Assembly (NCBI RefSeq): GCF_034555965.1
Contig: NZ_JAYDCK010000003.1
Location: forward strand, 3,348,001 to 3,412,000
DNA length: 64,000 nucleotides
DNA from: Aquicoccus sp. G2-2
GTDB lineage: Bacteria > Pseudomonadota > Alphaproteobacteria > Rhodobacterales > Rhodobacteraceae
Reading direction: 5' to 3'
The notes under the pieces are model-generated. The model was given only the letters and a program-made list of their open reading frames with translations, had not been told where the DNA came from and did no database searches. This document shows, piece by piece, positions 1 through 9,651 of this stretch; within the stretch, counting starts at the first letter, position 1; each line of letters starts with the position of its first letter. Made by a program: the position numbers and the translations under genes.

Positions 1-375
1 TTCGGCCAGACGCTTGCGGTTTGGGGCGTGCCGGAAGGTGCCTATGTAGAGTTGCCGGTGCTTGGCCCCTCGACCGAGCGTGACGCGGCGGGCAAGGTGG
101 TTGACCTGTTTACCAATCCGCTTTCTTATGTGCTGGACAGCCCGGAGAAATATGTTGGCACTGTGGCTGGCCTGACCTCAAAGCTGGGCGACAGGGGGCG
201 ATATTCGGAAACGATTGATTCGATCCTTTATGAAAGTGCCGACAGCTATGCACAGGCGCGCGCCATCTACTTGCAAAACCGCCGCTATGAACTTGGCGAG
301 GACGATGGTAGCGCCTATGTCGATCCCTACGATGACCCATATGGTGACCCTTATGCAGACCCCGACGCACAATAA
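1..375 (+). CDS. mlaA: MlaA/VacJ-family outer-membrane lipoprotein, 3' part
   Basis: The reading frame is open from base 1, so the start lies outside the window; about 124 C-terminal residues are visible. MlaA is the outer-membrane lipoprotein of the Mla pathway, which removes mislocalised phospholipid from the outer leaflet. The fragment shows the family's end region: a GVPEGAYVELPVLGPST stretch, then the DLFTNPLSY segment, then a helix with YESADSYAQARAIYLQNRR. The extreme C-terminus is a low-complexity acidic tail of D-P-Y repeats. The stop overlaps the start of the next gene, mlaC, by 23 bases, which supports a shared mla transcript. Identification rests on motif recognition and on the mlaC neighbour. 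Confidence 0.85.
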   Translation, partial: FGQTLAVWGVPEGAYVELPVLGPSTERDAAGKVVDLFTNPLSYVLDSPEKYVGTVAGLTSKLGDRGRYSETIDSILYESADSYAQARAIYLQNRRYELGEDDGSAYVDPYDDPYGDPYADPDAQ

Positions 376-970
376 CCCCAACCGCCGCACCGTGATGACC
401 GGCCTGACCGCAGGCGCGGCAGTGGCGGTATGGGGCGCGCCCGCCATGGCGATGACAGCCGATGGCGCGAAACGGTTGGTTGATGCCATCGTGGCGGATA
501 TCAACAAGGTGATTGCGAAGACCAATTCCGAGGCGGCGAAAATCCGCGAGTTCGAGAAGATTTTTGTCGACTATTCTGATGTGCCCACGATTGCGCGCTA
601 TGCGCTTGGGGTCGATGCACGCCGCGCCAGCGGGGCGCAGATGCGCGCCTTTACGGCGGCGTTCCAGCGCTATGTCAGCCGGAAATACGGCAAGCGGTTC
701 CGCGAATTCATTGGCGGCAAGATCGAGGTGAAAAAGGCGCGGAAGGTGAAGAACTTCTTCGAGGTGAAGACGATCGCGCACCTGCGCGGGGAGTCGCCTT
801 TCGAGGTGGCGTTTCTTGTCTCGGACCGTTCAGGACACCCGAAGTTCTTCAATATCTTCATCGAAGGCGTGAACATGCTGCTGACGGAGCGCACCGAAAT
901 TGGCGCAATACTCGACCAGCGGCGCGGTGATATCAACGGGTTGATCAGCGATCTGAAGAAGCTGGGCTGA
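353..970 (+). CDS. mlaC: MlaC/Ttg2D-family periplasmic phospholipid-binding protein
   Basis: Predicted 205-residue periplasmic shuttle that carries phospholipid between MlaA and the inner-membrane MlaFEDB ATPase. The N-terminus has a twin-arginine-type signal (NRRTVMTGLTAGAAVAV, ending near AMA), so export is probably by Tat. The mature part matches the MlaC fold: a FVDYSDVPTIARYALG segment, a helical YVSRKYGKRFREF segment and a C-terminal EGVNMLLTERTEIGAIL segment. I chose ATG 353, which puts the twin arginine near residue 11; in-frame ATGs at 332 and 341 are possible. The start lies inside the end of mlaA, indicating translational coupling. Confidence 0.88.
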   Translation: MQTPTHNNPNRRTVMTGLTAGAAVAVWGAPAMAMTADGAKRLVDAIVADINKVIAKTNSEAAKIREFEKIFVDYSDVPTIARYALGVDARRASGAQMRAFTAAFQRYVSRKYGKRFREFIGGKIEVKKARKVKNFFEVKTIAHLRGESPFEVAFLVSDRSGHPKFFNIFIEGVNMLLTERTEIGAILDQRRGDINGLISDLKKLG

Positions 971-1065
971 GGCGCCGGGCGTATTGCCGTTGGCAGGCGC
1001 CGTTCATTCTGAGCGTCTGTGTTGCCTTGCATGTCCGCCGCTAGCCAGTCGGAGGAACAGACACC

Positions 1066-1508
1066 ATGAGCGAGGCGAAAGAACGGCTGGAGGGGCACTG
1101 CCTTTGTGGCGAGGTGACAATCACCGTTGAGGGCTGGCACGAACCGCGCCCCGGGGTCTGCCATTGTCGTATGTGTCAGCGGTGGTCGGGGGTATTTTTC
1201 TGGCTTTTCGTGCCTCCAAAGAGGCGGTCACGTTTGAAGGGCCGGTGACGCGCTTTGCATCGTCGGCTTTTGCGGAACGGGCGTTCTGCGCGAGGTGTGG
1301 CTCACATCTCTGGATGCGGGATGTTGATGATGAGGCGAGCGGTTATGACCTGATGCCGGGGCTGTTTGACGAGGCACTTGGCTGGCCGTTGCGCTCGGAA
1401 ATATATGCCGATCATGCGATGGCATCAATGCGGCTGATAGGCGATCATCGACGCGCCACGAGGGCCGAGTATGAAGCGGCCCATTTGCACGTCGAGAGCG
1501 ACAACTGA
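1066..1508 (+). CDS. GFA-family zinc protein, interrupted by a frameshift
   Basis: A member of the glutathione-dependent formaldehyde-activating enzyme/CENP-V-like family, small zinc proteins of mostly unknown substrate. The first frame (1066-1248) carries the CLCGEV and CHCRMCQRWSG zinc-ligand motifs. The second frame (from about 1190 to 1508) continues with GIFLAFRAS, the CARCGSHLW motif and the C-terminus. The join falls in the G run at 1188-1192: six G instead of five would give CQRWSGGIFLAF, the usual family sequence. A single missing base, probably an assembly error, is more likely than a real pseudogene. Restored length is about 147 residues. ATG 1066 is preceded by a GGAGGA ribosome-binding site. 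Confidence 0.75.
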
Positions 1509-1517
1509 GCGCCCGCG

Positions 1518-3683
1518 TTAGCGTCTGGCACCGCCGCCAAAGATGTCGCGCAGCACGCCGCCGATGGTGTTGTTGCGCCGCTGGTTGCGCTGTTGCTGGG
1601 TGTTGACCTGAGGCTGTGGTTTGGGCTTGGGCGCCAGCATTGGCAGCGGGCGCGCGGGCAGACCTTTTTCGGCGCGCACCATGGTTTCATGCCAAATCTC
1701 TGCCGGCAGGCCGGAGCCGGTGACGCCGGTGAGCGGTGTGTTATCGTCATAGCCCATCCAGACACCGGCAACATAATCGGCAGAGAACCCCATGAACCAC
1801 GCATCGCGCGCCGATTGCGAAGTGCCGGTCTTGCCCGCGACTTCGCGGTCGGCCAGCGCGGCACGGCGACCGGTACCGTTGGTGACGACCTTGTGCATCA
1901 TCCAGATCAGCTGCGCTGCTGATTTTTCCTGAATAACGCGTTCGCCAATGCCAGACGTGGCCGAGAAGATCGGGTCTTCAGAGCCAAGCAGGCGCAGGTC
2001 GGTCATGCCGTAGGGGGTGACGGAAGAGCCGCCGTTGAGGATGCCCGCATAGGCGCCGGTCATTTCCAGCAACGTAGAGTCGGACGCTCCGAGCGCAAGT
2101 GCCGGGCCTTGGGCCAGATCGGACCGGATGCCGAACTGTTCCGCCACGGTGCGGACATTGTCGAGCCCGGACTGCATGGCAAGCTTCACCGCCGGAATGT
2201 TGAGAGAATGTTCCAAGGCTTGAGTGAGTGTGACGACGCCGTGAAATTTCTTGTCATAGTTTTTCGGGCACCATTCCCCGGAACCGGGGATATTCACGCA
2301 AAACGGCGCATCGTCAATCGTGTCGAGCGGCGAGCGGCCAAGGTCGAGCGCGGTGGCATAGACGAACGGCTTGAACGCAGAGCCGGTTTGCCGCTTGGCC
2401 ATGGTGGCGCGGTTGAATTCGCCCGAGACGCGGACCTTGCGCCCGCCGACCATGGCGCGCACCGCGCCATCGGCGGACATCACCACGATGGCGGCCTGCG
2501 CTTCGGAGCCTTCCTTGACCTTGTCGGCAAAGATTGTCTGCATCGCCTCTTCCGCGGCCGCCTGCACACGCGGATCAAGCGTGGTGCGGATGGTAACATC
2601 TTCGGTGGTGTCGCGGGTGAAGAACTCGGGGCCGGTCTGCATCACCCAATCGGCGAAATAGCCGCCGGCCTTGCGTTGTGCCGCTTCCGAAAGCTGGGCC
2701 GGGTGGGCGACAGCGTTGGCGTATTTCGTGTCGTTAAGATAGCCTTGGTCGTGCATCAGTTTGAGCACGGTTTCCGCCCGCGCCTGCGAGCGTTTGAGGT
2801 TGTTGGTCGGGGCGTAGCGGGTCGGTGCTTTCAAAAGCCCGGCGAGCATTGCGGCCTCAGCCGGGGTCAGGTCGGAGGAGCTTTTGCCGAAATAACGCTG
2901 GCTTGCGGCTTCGAAGCCACGCGCACCCGCCCCGAGATAGGCGCGGTTGAGGTAGACGGTGAGGATTTCGTCCTTGGAGTATTTGGCCTCCATCGCCATG
3001 GCATAGATTGCTTCCTTGATCTTGCGCCAGAGCGAGCTTACGCGGCAATCATCCTCATATTCCGTCTCGTTCTTCCATTTCTTCGCGTCATAAGGCTGCC
3101 CAAGGCAAATGAGTTTGGAGGTTTGTTGGGTGATGGTGGAGCCGCCATTGCCAGAAAGCGGGCCACGCCCTTCGCTTAGGTTGATGCGGATTGCCGACGC
3201 GATGCCGCGCGGAGAGACGCCGAAATGATGGTAGAATCGCTTGTCCTCGGTGGCGACGACGGCATTTCGCAGATAGGGCGAGACGGTTTCGGCGGTGACC
3301 ACGCCGCCGAATTGATCGCCGCGCCATGCGAAAACCTTGCCGTCCTTGTCGAGCAAGGTGACAGAGCCGTGGGAGCGGCCATCATAGAGTTGTCCGACCG
3401 GCGGCAGGGTATAGGCGACGTAGGCCACCGAGATCCCGATGATCACCGCGACGGTGAGGCCCATGCGCCAGCCGATACCCCAGAAAACCCGGAAAATCAG
3501 GCGAAAAAAGCCGAGAAACAACGCCGCGATGGGATTGCGTTTGCGCGCCGGTTTGCGCGCGCGTTTCCGTGCGGCGGGTTTGGCTTTGGCTGCCGCCTTC
3601 TTGGTTTTGGCCGATTTCGCGGTGCTTTTGGAATACCGCTTGTCAGCCACCAGCGGTGGCCGCTTGCGCCCTGAATTACTCAT
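1518..3683 (-). CDS. Class A penicillin-binding protein (bifunctional transglycosylase/transpeptidase, PBP1A type)
   Basis: A 721-residue peptidoglycan synthase. The N-terminus is a long Lys/Arg/Ala-rich cytoplasmic tail of about 55 residues, then one membrane anchor (LTVAVIIGISVAYVAYTL). Next comes the GT51 transglycosylase domain with the catalytic EDKRFYHHFG motif (Glu near residue 146) and GNGGSTITQQTSK. The transpeptidase domain has the SxxK serine in RQTGSAFKPFVY (Ser near residue 435), SLN and KTGTS. The C-terminus is Pro/Gln/Arg-rich and probably disordered. ATG 3683 fits the basic tail and follows a purine-rich GGCAGGGCA; an upstream in-frame start at 3761 would add 26 residues. It is divergent from amtB. 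Confidence 0.9.
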   Translation of the reverse strand: MSNSGRKRPPLVADKRYSKSTAKSAKTKKAAAKAKPAARKRARKPARKRNPIAALFLGFFRLIFRVFWGIGWRMGLTVAVIIGISVAYVAYTLPPVGQLYDGRSHGSVTLLDKDGKVFAWRGDQFGGVVTAETVSPYLRNAVVATEDKRFYHHFGVSPRGIASAIRINLSEGRGPLSGNGGSTITQQTSKLICLGQPYDAKKWKNETEYEDDCRVSSLWRKIKEAIYAMAMEAKYSKDEILTVYLNRAYLGAGARGFEAASQRYFGKSSSDLTPAEAAMLAGLLKAPTRYAPTNNLKRSQARAETVLKLMHDQGYLNDTKYANAVAHPAQLSEAAQRKAGGYFADWVMQTGPEFFTRDTTEDVTIRTTLDPRVQAAAEEAMQTIFADKVKEGSEAQAAIVVMSADGAVRAMVGGRKVRVSGEFNRATMAKRQTGSAFKPFVYATALDLGRSPLDTIDDAPFCVNIPGSGEWCPKNYDKKFHGVVTLTQALEHSLNIPAVKLAMQSGLDNVRTVAEQFGIRSDLAQGPALALGASDSTLLEMTGAYAGILNGGSSVTPYGMTDLRLLGSEDPIFSATSGIGERVIQEKSAAQLIWMMHKVVTNGTGRRAALADREVAGKTGTSQSARDAWFMGFSADYVAGVWMGYDDNTPLTGVTGSGLPAEIWHETMVRAEKGLPARPLPMLAPKPKPQPQVNTQQQRNQRRNNTIGGVLRDIFGGGARR

Positions 3684-3930
3684 GTTTGCCCTGCCCGGTG
3701 CCTGTTCTTTGACGCCACAATAAACGCCGGAAACGGAAAAGTTGAGCGTTGATTTCGACAATCAGTTTTCCTGACTGCCTAAATTTTAGACATAACCCGA
3801 AATGTGATCATTTATTACGCATATTTTGCGGAAGTTTGACGGATTTTGGCCCTGAATTCTTCCGACCGGCGCTTGGTGCTGCTTTTCATTTGGGATGTGA
3901 TCGCAGATGCGGCGAAAGGGAAAAGCAACG

Positions 3931-5247
3931 ATGATAAAACTGAAAACCTGTTTGTTTGCCGCCGGATTGGCGTTCGCACCCATGGTGGCGCTGGCGCAGG
4001 AGGTCGGCGCGACCGAGAGCATGGACAAGGGCGATGTGGCGTGGATGATGACGGCGACGCTGCTTGTGTTGATGATGATCCTGCCCGGTTTGGCGCTGTT
4101 TTATGGCGGATTGGTGCGTTCAAAAAACATGCTGAGCGTGCTGATGCAGTGCACCACGATCACCGCGATGGTGATGGTGATCTGGGTGATCTGGGGCTAT
4201 TCCTTCGCGTTTGGTGGTGCCGGGCCTTATTGGGGCGGGCTGGACAAGCTGTTCCTTAAGGGCGTGACAGCGGATTCGATGGTCGCCACCTTCAGCGATG
4301 GCGTTGTCATCCCGGAATTTGTTTTCATTGCGTTCCAGATGACGTTTGCGGCGATTACTCCGGCGCTGATCGTTGGTGCGTTTGCGGAGCGGATCAAGTT
4401 TGGCTCGTTGATGGTGTTCATCGCGCTTTGGGTAACGCTCGTTTACTTCCCGATTGCCCACATGGTTTGGGGGGAAGGCGGGCTTGTTCTTGGCTGGGGC
4501 GCGCTCGATTTTGCCGGTGGCACGGTGGTGCATATCAACGCTGGCATCGCGGCGTTGGTCGGGGTGTTGGTGATTGGGCCGCGCGTTGGCCATGGCAAGG
4601 AGAACATGGCGCCGCATTCGATGACGTTGACGCTGGTCGGGGCGGCTTTGCTTTGGGTTGGCTGGTTTGGCTTTAACGCGGGCTCCAACCTGGAGGCCAA
4701 TGGCGGCGCGGGCCTTGCAATGATCAACACATTCATTGCGACCGCAGCGGCGATTCTGGCTTGGAATATCGTCGAGAAGATGGCGCGCAAGCGCAGCTCG
4801 ATGCTGGGGGCGGCGTCGGGCATGGTGGCCGGATTGGTGGCGATTACCCCTGCCTGTGGCACGGTTGGGCCAATGGGCGCGCTCATCCTTGGGGCGGCGG
4901 CATCGCTTGGCTGTTACTTCTTCGTTGCGGTGGTCAAGAACAGGTTCGGTTATGACGACAGCCTTGATGTGTTCGGGGTGCATGGCGTGGGCGGGATCAT
5001 CGGGGCGATTGGCACCGGCCTGTTGTCAGGTGCAGGCATGGGCGGCACCGGCGCAGAGGATTATAGCGTGCTGGGGCAAACCGTGATCCAGATTGAGGCA
5101 GTGCTTGTCACCGTGGCTTGGTGCGGTGTGATCTCTTTCATCCTTTTCAAGCTGGTGGACATGGCCATGGGTCTGCGTGTCAGCGAAGAGGAGGAACGCC
5201 AGGGCCTTGACCAGACGAGCCATGGTGAATCGGCCTATAACCACTGA
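3931..5247 (+). CDS. amtB: Ammonium transporter, AmtB family
   Basis: A 438-residue inner-membrane ammonium channel. A cleavable signal (LFAAGLAFAPMVALA) precedes about eleven hydrophobic segments. Family landmarks are MMILPGLALFYGGLVRSKN near the start, the two pore histidines in GGTVVHINAGIAALV and VFGVHGVGGIIGAIGTG, and the cytoplasmic tail that contacts PII proteins. ATG 3931 is preceded by an AAAGGGA-like site; an alternative ATG at 3907 would add RRKGKAT before the signal. No glnK lies directly upstream, as it does in many genomes; the upstream neighbour is the divergent PBP gene. A strong terminator follows. Confidence 0.93.
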   Translation: MIKLKTCLFAAGLAFAPMVALAQEVGATESMDKGDVAWMMTATLLVLMMILPGLALFYGGLVRSKNMLSVLMQCTTITAMVMVIWVIWGYSFAFGGAGPYWGGLDKLFLKGVTADSMVATFSDGVVIPEFVFIAFQMTFAAITPALIVGAFAERIKFGSLMVFIALWVTLVYFPIAHMVWGEGGLVLGWGALDFAGGTVVHINAGIAALVGVLVIGPRVGHGKENMAPHSMTLTLVGAALLWVGWFGFNAGSNLEANGGAGLAMINTFIATAAAILAWNIVEKMARKRSSMLGAASGMVAGLVAITPACGTVGPMGALILGAAASLGCYFFVAVVKNRFGYDDSLDVFGVHGVGGIIGAIGTGLLSGAGMGGTGAEDYSVLGQTVIQIEAVLVTVAWCGVISFILFKLVDMAMGLRVSEEEERQGLDQTSHGESAYNH

Positions 5248-5263
5248 AGATTTGAGCGGCGAG

Positions 5264-5288
5264 GCCGGGCGTTCGCGCCCGGCTTTTT
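5264..5288 (+). terminator. Rho-independent terminator after amtB
   Basis: A perfect 8-bp GCCGGGCG/CGCCCGGC stem with a TTCG tetraloop, followed at once by TTTTT. It lies 17 bases after the amtB stop and should separate amtB from mutL. Confidence 0.9.
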
Positions 5289-5340
5289 CGCATCGTGAAG
5301 GCGTTTCCGAATCGCGCTGAGGCGTGCTAAACCTTGTGGC

Positions 5341-7190
5341 ATGTCCGGCCCTAACCCCCAGATAAGCGAAAGCCGCCCGGTGATCCGCCAATTGAGCGAT
5401 GCTGCGATCAACCGTATCGCGGCGGGCGAGGTGGTGGAGCGTCCGGCCAGTGCGGTGAAGGAGCTGGTGGAAAACGCGCTTGATGCGGGGGCGCGGCGGA
5501 TCGGGGTGGATATTGCCGATGGCGGCAAGACGTTGATCCGAGTGAGCGACGATGGCTGTGGCATGACGCCGGGCGAATTGCCGCTGGCGCTGAGCCGACA
5601 TGCGACATCGAAGATCGACGGGTCGGATCTGCTCGATATTCATACGTTCGGCTTTCGCGGTGAGGCGTTGCCGTCGTTGGGGGCGGTGGCGCGGTTGTCG
5701 ATCAGCACGCGGGCACAAGGCGAGGACGGCGCGCGGATCGAGATTTCGGGCGGCGCGCTGAGCGCGGTGAAACCGGCGGCGCTGAACGGTGGCAGCATCG
5801 TGGAATTGCGCGACATTTTCTTTGCCACGCCGGCGCGGCTTAAGTTCATGCGGACCGACCGGGCCGAGGCACAGGCGATCGGTGACGTGATCAAACGGTT
5901 GGCAATGGCGGAGCCTTACGTGGGCTTTACCCTGCGAGATGTCAGCGGTGGGGGCGAGGGGCGCGTGACGTTTCGCGCGGAGGCGCAAACGGGCGATTTG
6001 TTTGACGCGCTGCATGGCAGGCTGGCGCAGGTTCTGGGCCGGGAATTTGCGGAAAACGCTTTGAAAATCAATGCGGAGCGCGAGGGGCTGAGTCTGACTG
6101 GCTATGCCGCCTTGCCGACCTATTCGCGTGGATCGGCGGTGGCGCAATACCTCTTTGTCAATGGCCGCCCGGTGCGTGACAAGCTGCTTTATGGCGCGCT
6201 GCGCGGGGCGTATTTCGACTTCCTGAGCCGGGACCGGCATCCGGCGGCGGCGTTGTTTATCGAGTGCGATCCGCATCTGGTGGATGTGAACGTGCATCCG
6301 GCCAAATCGGAAGTGCGGTTCCGTGAGCCGGGACAGGCGCGCGGTTTGATCGTGAGCGCGCTTAGGCACGCGTTGGCAGAGGCGGGGCACCGGGCTTCGA
6401 CCACGGTGGCGGATGCGACGCTGGGAGCGATGCAGGCAGAGCCGGTTGGCCCACGGGTTTATCAGATGGATCGCGCGGGGCGGCCATCGTTTGCGCAAAC
6501 CTATCAGGCACCGCCGCAATATGAAGCGCCGGGCTTTGCCGAGGCGGTGAGCGGGCGGGTGGAACCTTGGACACAAGCGCCGCAGAGCAGCGAGGCCGAA
6601 GCGGTTGAGGCGCTGCCGCTGGCGCGGCGCGCGCGCAGGTGCATGAAAATTATATCATCGCGCAGACCGAGCGCGGCATCGTGATCGTCGATCAGCACGC
6701 GGCGCATGAGCGGTTGGTTTATGAGACATTAAAGCGCCAGATGGCCGAACGGGGCGTCGCAGCGCAGGCGCTTTTGATCCCCGAGATTGTTGATCTGGGG
6801 GAAAACGATTGCGCGCGGCTTATGGAAATGGCGCAGGAATTACAACGGCTTGGCCTGACGTTGGAGCCGTTTGGCGGCGGTGCGGTGGCGGTGCGCGAAA
6901 CTCCGGCGATATTGGGCGAGGTCAATGCAAAGGCGCTGTTGAGTGATATCCTTGATGAATTGGACGGCTTTGGTGAGAGCCTGACGGTGCAGGCGCGGAT
7001 CGAGGCGATTCTGAGCCGGGTTGCCTGCCACGGGTCAATCAGGTCGGGCCGCCGGATGCGGGCCGAGGAAATGAATGCGCTTTTGCGCGAAATGGAGGCA
7101 ACGCCGCATTCCGGGCAATGCAATCATGGGCGTCCGACCTATGTTGAATTGAAACTTTCCGATATCGAGAGGCTGTTTGGGCGGACATGA
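5341..7190 (+). CDS. mutL: DNA mismatch repair protein MutL, interrupted by a frameshift
   Basis: MutL couples MutS mismatch recognition to downstream repair. The N-terminal GHKL ATPase is complete: [26 protein letters not shown], then DDGCGM, then RHATSKI and GFRGEALPS. The C-terminal dimerisation/endonuclease domain starts [12 protein letters not shown] with [12 protein letters not shown], and has [10 protein letters not shown] and [12 protein letters not shown]. The frame breaks between about 6610 and 6640. One extra G at 6621-6622 would restore a linker reading [12 protein letters not shown], giving about 616 residues, normal for the family. Because both halves are intact and well conserved, I read this as a base error in the assembly. 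It overlaps rmuC by 4 bases (ATGA). Confidence 0.88.
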
Positions 7191-8353
7191 CAGAGATTGC
7201 CGGACATGTCTTAACAACCGCTGAACTGGCAGCCCTTGGTGGGGCGCTGGCGTTTCTTCTGGTGCTGATCCTGCTGATGATGGCCTTGCGCGCGGCGGGG
7301 CGGACAGCGCGGGCGACGGCCCCATTGGTGCAGCAGATTGGCGCGATGAGCGCGCGGGTGCAGAACCTGGCCGACGGGCAGCAGCAGCTTACCGGCGGGC
7401 TTGTGCATGTCAGCGAAGCGCAGGCGGCAAGTCAGGCGCAGATGCTGCAATTGATGGAAAAGCGGTTGGCGGATGTATCGGGAAAGATGCAGGAAAACCT
7501 GCATGGTTCGGCCCAGCGCACGGCGAAATCGCTGGGCGAATTGCAGCAACGCTTGCAGATGATCGACAAGGCGCAGGACAATATCACCAAGCTGTCGGGC
7601 GATGTGCTGAGCTTGCAGGACATTCTGTCGAACAAGCAGACCCGAGGCGCGTTTGGCGAAATTCAGTTAAATGACATTGTTTCCAAGGCTTTGCCGAAGG
7701 ACAGCTATAGCCTGCAGGCGACGCTTTCGAACGGGCGGCGGGCGGATTGTCTTATTCATCTGCCCAACCCGCCGGGACCGATCGTGGTGGATTCGAAATT
7801 CCCGCTGGAGGCGTATGAGGCGCTGCGCAACGCGTCGGGGCAGGCGGAACTGACCACGGCGGCGCGCGATCTGCGCGCGGCGGTGCGGGGTCATATCAAA
7901 GCAATTTCAGAGCGTTACATCCTTGAAGGCGAAACCGCCGATGGCGCGTTGATGTTCCTGCCAAGCGAGGCCGTTTACGCCGAGCTGCACGCCAATTTTC
8001 CCGAAGTGGTGCGCGACGGGTTTGCCGCACGGGTGTGGATCGTTTCGCCCACCACTTGCATGGCGACGCTGAACACCATGCGGGCGATCCTGAAGGATGC
8101 GCGGATGCGCGAGCAGGCCGGCGCGATCCGCAAGATGTTGCGGCAGTTGCACCGCGATGTCGAACTGGTTGTGGAGCGGGTTGGCAAGCTCGACACGCAT
8201 TTCAACCAAGCGCGCAGCGATCTGGAGGGCATCGGCGTGGCGGCTGAGCGGGCCGGGAAACGCGCCGCACGGCTTGATAATTTCGACTTCGAGGAAATCG
8301 CACCGGACGAAGAACAGGCGGTGCCACTGGGCGCGCCGAAGCCGGAAGGTTAA
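7187..8353 (+). CDS. rmuC: DNA recombination protein RmuC
   Basis: A 388-residue RmuC-family protein, predicted to limit recombination at inverted repeats through a nuclease-like fold. An N-terminal membrane segment ([19 protein letters not shown]) is followed by a coiled-coil region from about residue 45 to 140. The conserved domain then contains [44 protein letters not shown] and [20 protein letters not shown]. The start overlaps the mutL stop, so the two are probably translated together and belong to one DNA-maintenance operon. Confidence 0.9.
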   Translation: MTEIAGHVLTTAELAALGGALAFLLVLILLMMALRAAGRTARATAPLVQQIGAMSARVQNLADGQQQLTGGLVHVSEAQAASQAQMLQLMEKRLADVSGKMQENLHGSAQRTAKSLGELQQRLQMIDKAQDNITKLSGDVLSLQDILSNKQTRGAFGEIQLNDIVSKALPKDSYSLQATLSNGRRADCLIHLPNPPGPIVVDSKFPLEAYEALRNASGQAELTTAARDLRAAVRGHIKAISERYILEGETADGALMFLPSEAVYAELHANFPEVVRDGFAARVWIVSPTTCMATLNTMRAILKDARMREQAGAIRKMLRQLHRDVELVVERVGKLDTHFNQARSDLEGIGVAAERAGKRAARLDNFDFEEIAPDEEQAVPLGAPKPEG

Positions 8354-8480
8354 CGGCCGGGCGGGGCAGAAATACGGTGTCTGCACCCCGGCTGCGCACC
8401 TGTCTGCGATGGGTATGGCCGGAAAATCGGGCAAAGGACCGCGCGGTGATTTGTAAGCGCAGCGCGCGGTGATTGGCGTG

Positions 8481-8517
8481 GGGAGCCTCCGGCGGGGATA
8501 TTTGGGGCAAAATGAAG
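8481..8517 (+). repeat. Conserved intergenic repeat, copy 1
   Basis: A 37-base element beginning GGGAGCCTCCGGCGGGGATA and ending in AATGAAG. A near-identical copy lies at 12140-12176 in the same orientation. Both sit between genes, 115-140 bases upstream of a rightward start codon. A short GAGGCG/CGCCTC hairpin follows this copy. Function unknown. Confidence 0.7.
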
Positions 8518-8632
8518 TCGAGGCGTTGGTTGGCGCCTCGCGCATCACTGACGCGTGACCGGGGCTATGCGCGGGCGGGGAAATTGGGCACTATGTGACA
8601 GCGACAGGACCGACTCTGCAAAGGAGTGCGAG

Positions 8633-8959
8633 ATGCTGGATATTTCAGTTCACAGGATTGCGCAGGTGATCTTGATGGCGCGCGAGTTGAAACGCGCCGA
8701 GAATGAGTTGCGCGGGTTCATCGAACGGATGACCGATGAGGAGCAGGTCAGCCTTGTCGCGGTGATGTGGATCGGGCGGGAGGCGTTTACCGCTGATGAG
8801 CTGGAAGAGGCCAAGGAGACGGCGCGGCGCGAGGCGACGATACCGACGGTGGATTACCTGCTGGGCACGCCGCATTTGTCGGATCACCTTGAGAACGGGT
8901 TGGAAGAGTTGGGCCTTTCGGCGGCGGATGACGAAGATGATCTGGTTCGAAAGGGCTGA
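8633..8959 (+). CDS. DUF3775 family protein
   Basis: A 108-residue acidic, mostly helical protein matching the DUF3775 family of alphaproteobacteria. The visible signature is the opening helix (MLDISVHRIAQVILMAREL), then MTDEEQVSLVAVMWIGR, then a DELEEAKETA helix and the YLLGTPHLSDHLENGLEELGL end. No catalytic residues or membrane segments are evident, and no function is assigned to the family that I know of. ATG 8633 follows a clear AAAGGAG site; the frame is open further upstream but without a ribosome-binding site. Confidence 0.8.
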   Translation: MLDISVHRIAQVILMARELKRAENELRGFIERMTDEEQVSLVAVMWIGREAFTADELEEAKETARREATIPTVDYLLGTPHLSDHLENGLEELGLSAADDEDDLVRKG

Positions 8960-9319
8960 TTCCGGCTGATTTCTGAAACATTCGATCACGAAAGTAGCGC
9001 AAAAGCGCGGGAAACCGGGCTGTGCAGGGCGGTGAAATCGGCTGGACTTGATCACGAATTCGCGCGCGGGAAAACACACAGATGTGATGTAACCTAAATA
9101 TTACAGTGCCGGTGTTTTGAGGGTTCGATAACTCATTGCTATCATTCATTGATTCCGGATTTTTCTGACCCAAGGGGCGGCGGATCACGCACAATGTCAG
9201 GTGGCCACAATGCGGTGAATGGGCGTGTTTTGTAACGTGGGGCCGGGCGGCCCATCTTGGTTGCAGATCGAACGAAACGATCGCCAACAGCCAACCTTGA
9301 TCCCCGAAAGGATATTGTC
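8960..9319. other. 360-bp intergenic region
   Basis: No convincing coding sequence or RNA gene. The middle (about 9075-9170) is AT-richer than its surroundings and probably holds the promoter of the small exported protein that starts at 9320; I cannot place the -35 and -10 boxes with confidence. Confidence 0.4.
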
Positions 9320-9577
9320 ATGAAACTCGCTATCGCAACTTTCGCCACCGCCCTGATCACAGCAACCGCAGCCTCGGCCATGGTTACGGAATATGACCGC
9401 AACATCGACAACCTTGCCGTTTCTGGTGAGTTGATGAGCGGGCAGCAGAAAACCGTTGATGTGTCCACCCAGCCGACAAGCCCCGCATCGGAATGGCGCG
9501 CGAACGGTGAGAAATCCGTGACCGTGTTTAACGCCGGGACACAGGACGGCGCGGGCACGCTTTATCAGGGGCGCTGA
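9320..9577 (+). CDS. Small exported protein of unknown function
   Basis: An 85-residue protein with a clear signal peptide (MKLAIATFATALITATAASA, cleavage after ASA). The mature part of about 65 residues is polar, lacks cysteine, and includes MVTEYDRNIDNL and SVTVFNAGTQDGAG. I recognise no family. It stands alone, with a GAAAGGA ribosome-binding site and its own terminator, which suggests a separately regulated monocistronic unit. It could be a periplasmic or secreted small protein; no function is inferred. Confidence 0.7.
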   Translation: MKLAIATFATALITATAASAMVTEYDRNIDNLAVSGELMSGQQKTVDVSTQPTSPASEWRANGEKSVTVFNAGTQDGAGTLYQGR

Positions 9578-9605
9578 GCGCGCTTGTCAGAGACGCAGGC
9601 CAATG

Positions 9606-9637
9606 GCCCCTCGCGATGATGATTGCGGGGGCTTTTT
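9606..9637 (+). terminator. Rho-independent terminator after the small exported protein
   Basis: A stem of GCCCCTCGC with GCGGGGGC (one G-T pair) around a GATGATGATT loop, followed by TTTTT. It may also serve the convergent leftward gene that stops at 9652. Confidence 0.8.
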
Positions 9638-9651
9638 CATGTCGGTGCGCG

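Noticed and set aside
2109-3179. A 356-codon open frame antisense to the penicillin-binding protein
   Set aside because: Gly/Arg/His-rich shadow without start signal or domain.
3786-3906. Sigma-54 promoter for amtB
   Set aside because: TGG-containing stretches exist (for example TTGGCCCTGAATTC), but none has the required GC at the -12 position with correct spacing.
5026-6576. A 516-codon open frame antisense to mutL
   Set aside because: Composition (Arg/His/Pro-rich) and full overlap with conserved MutL show it is a shadow.
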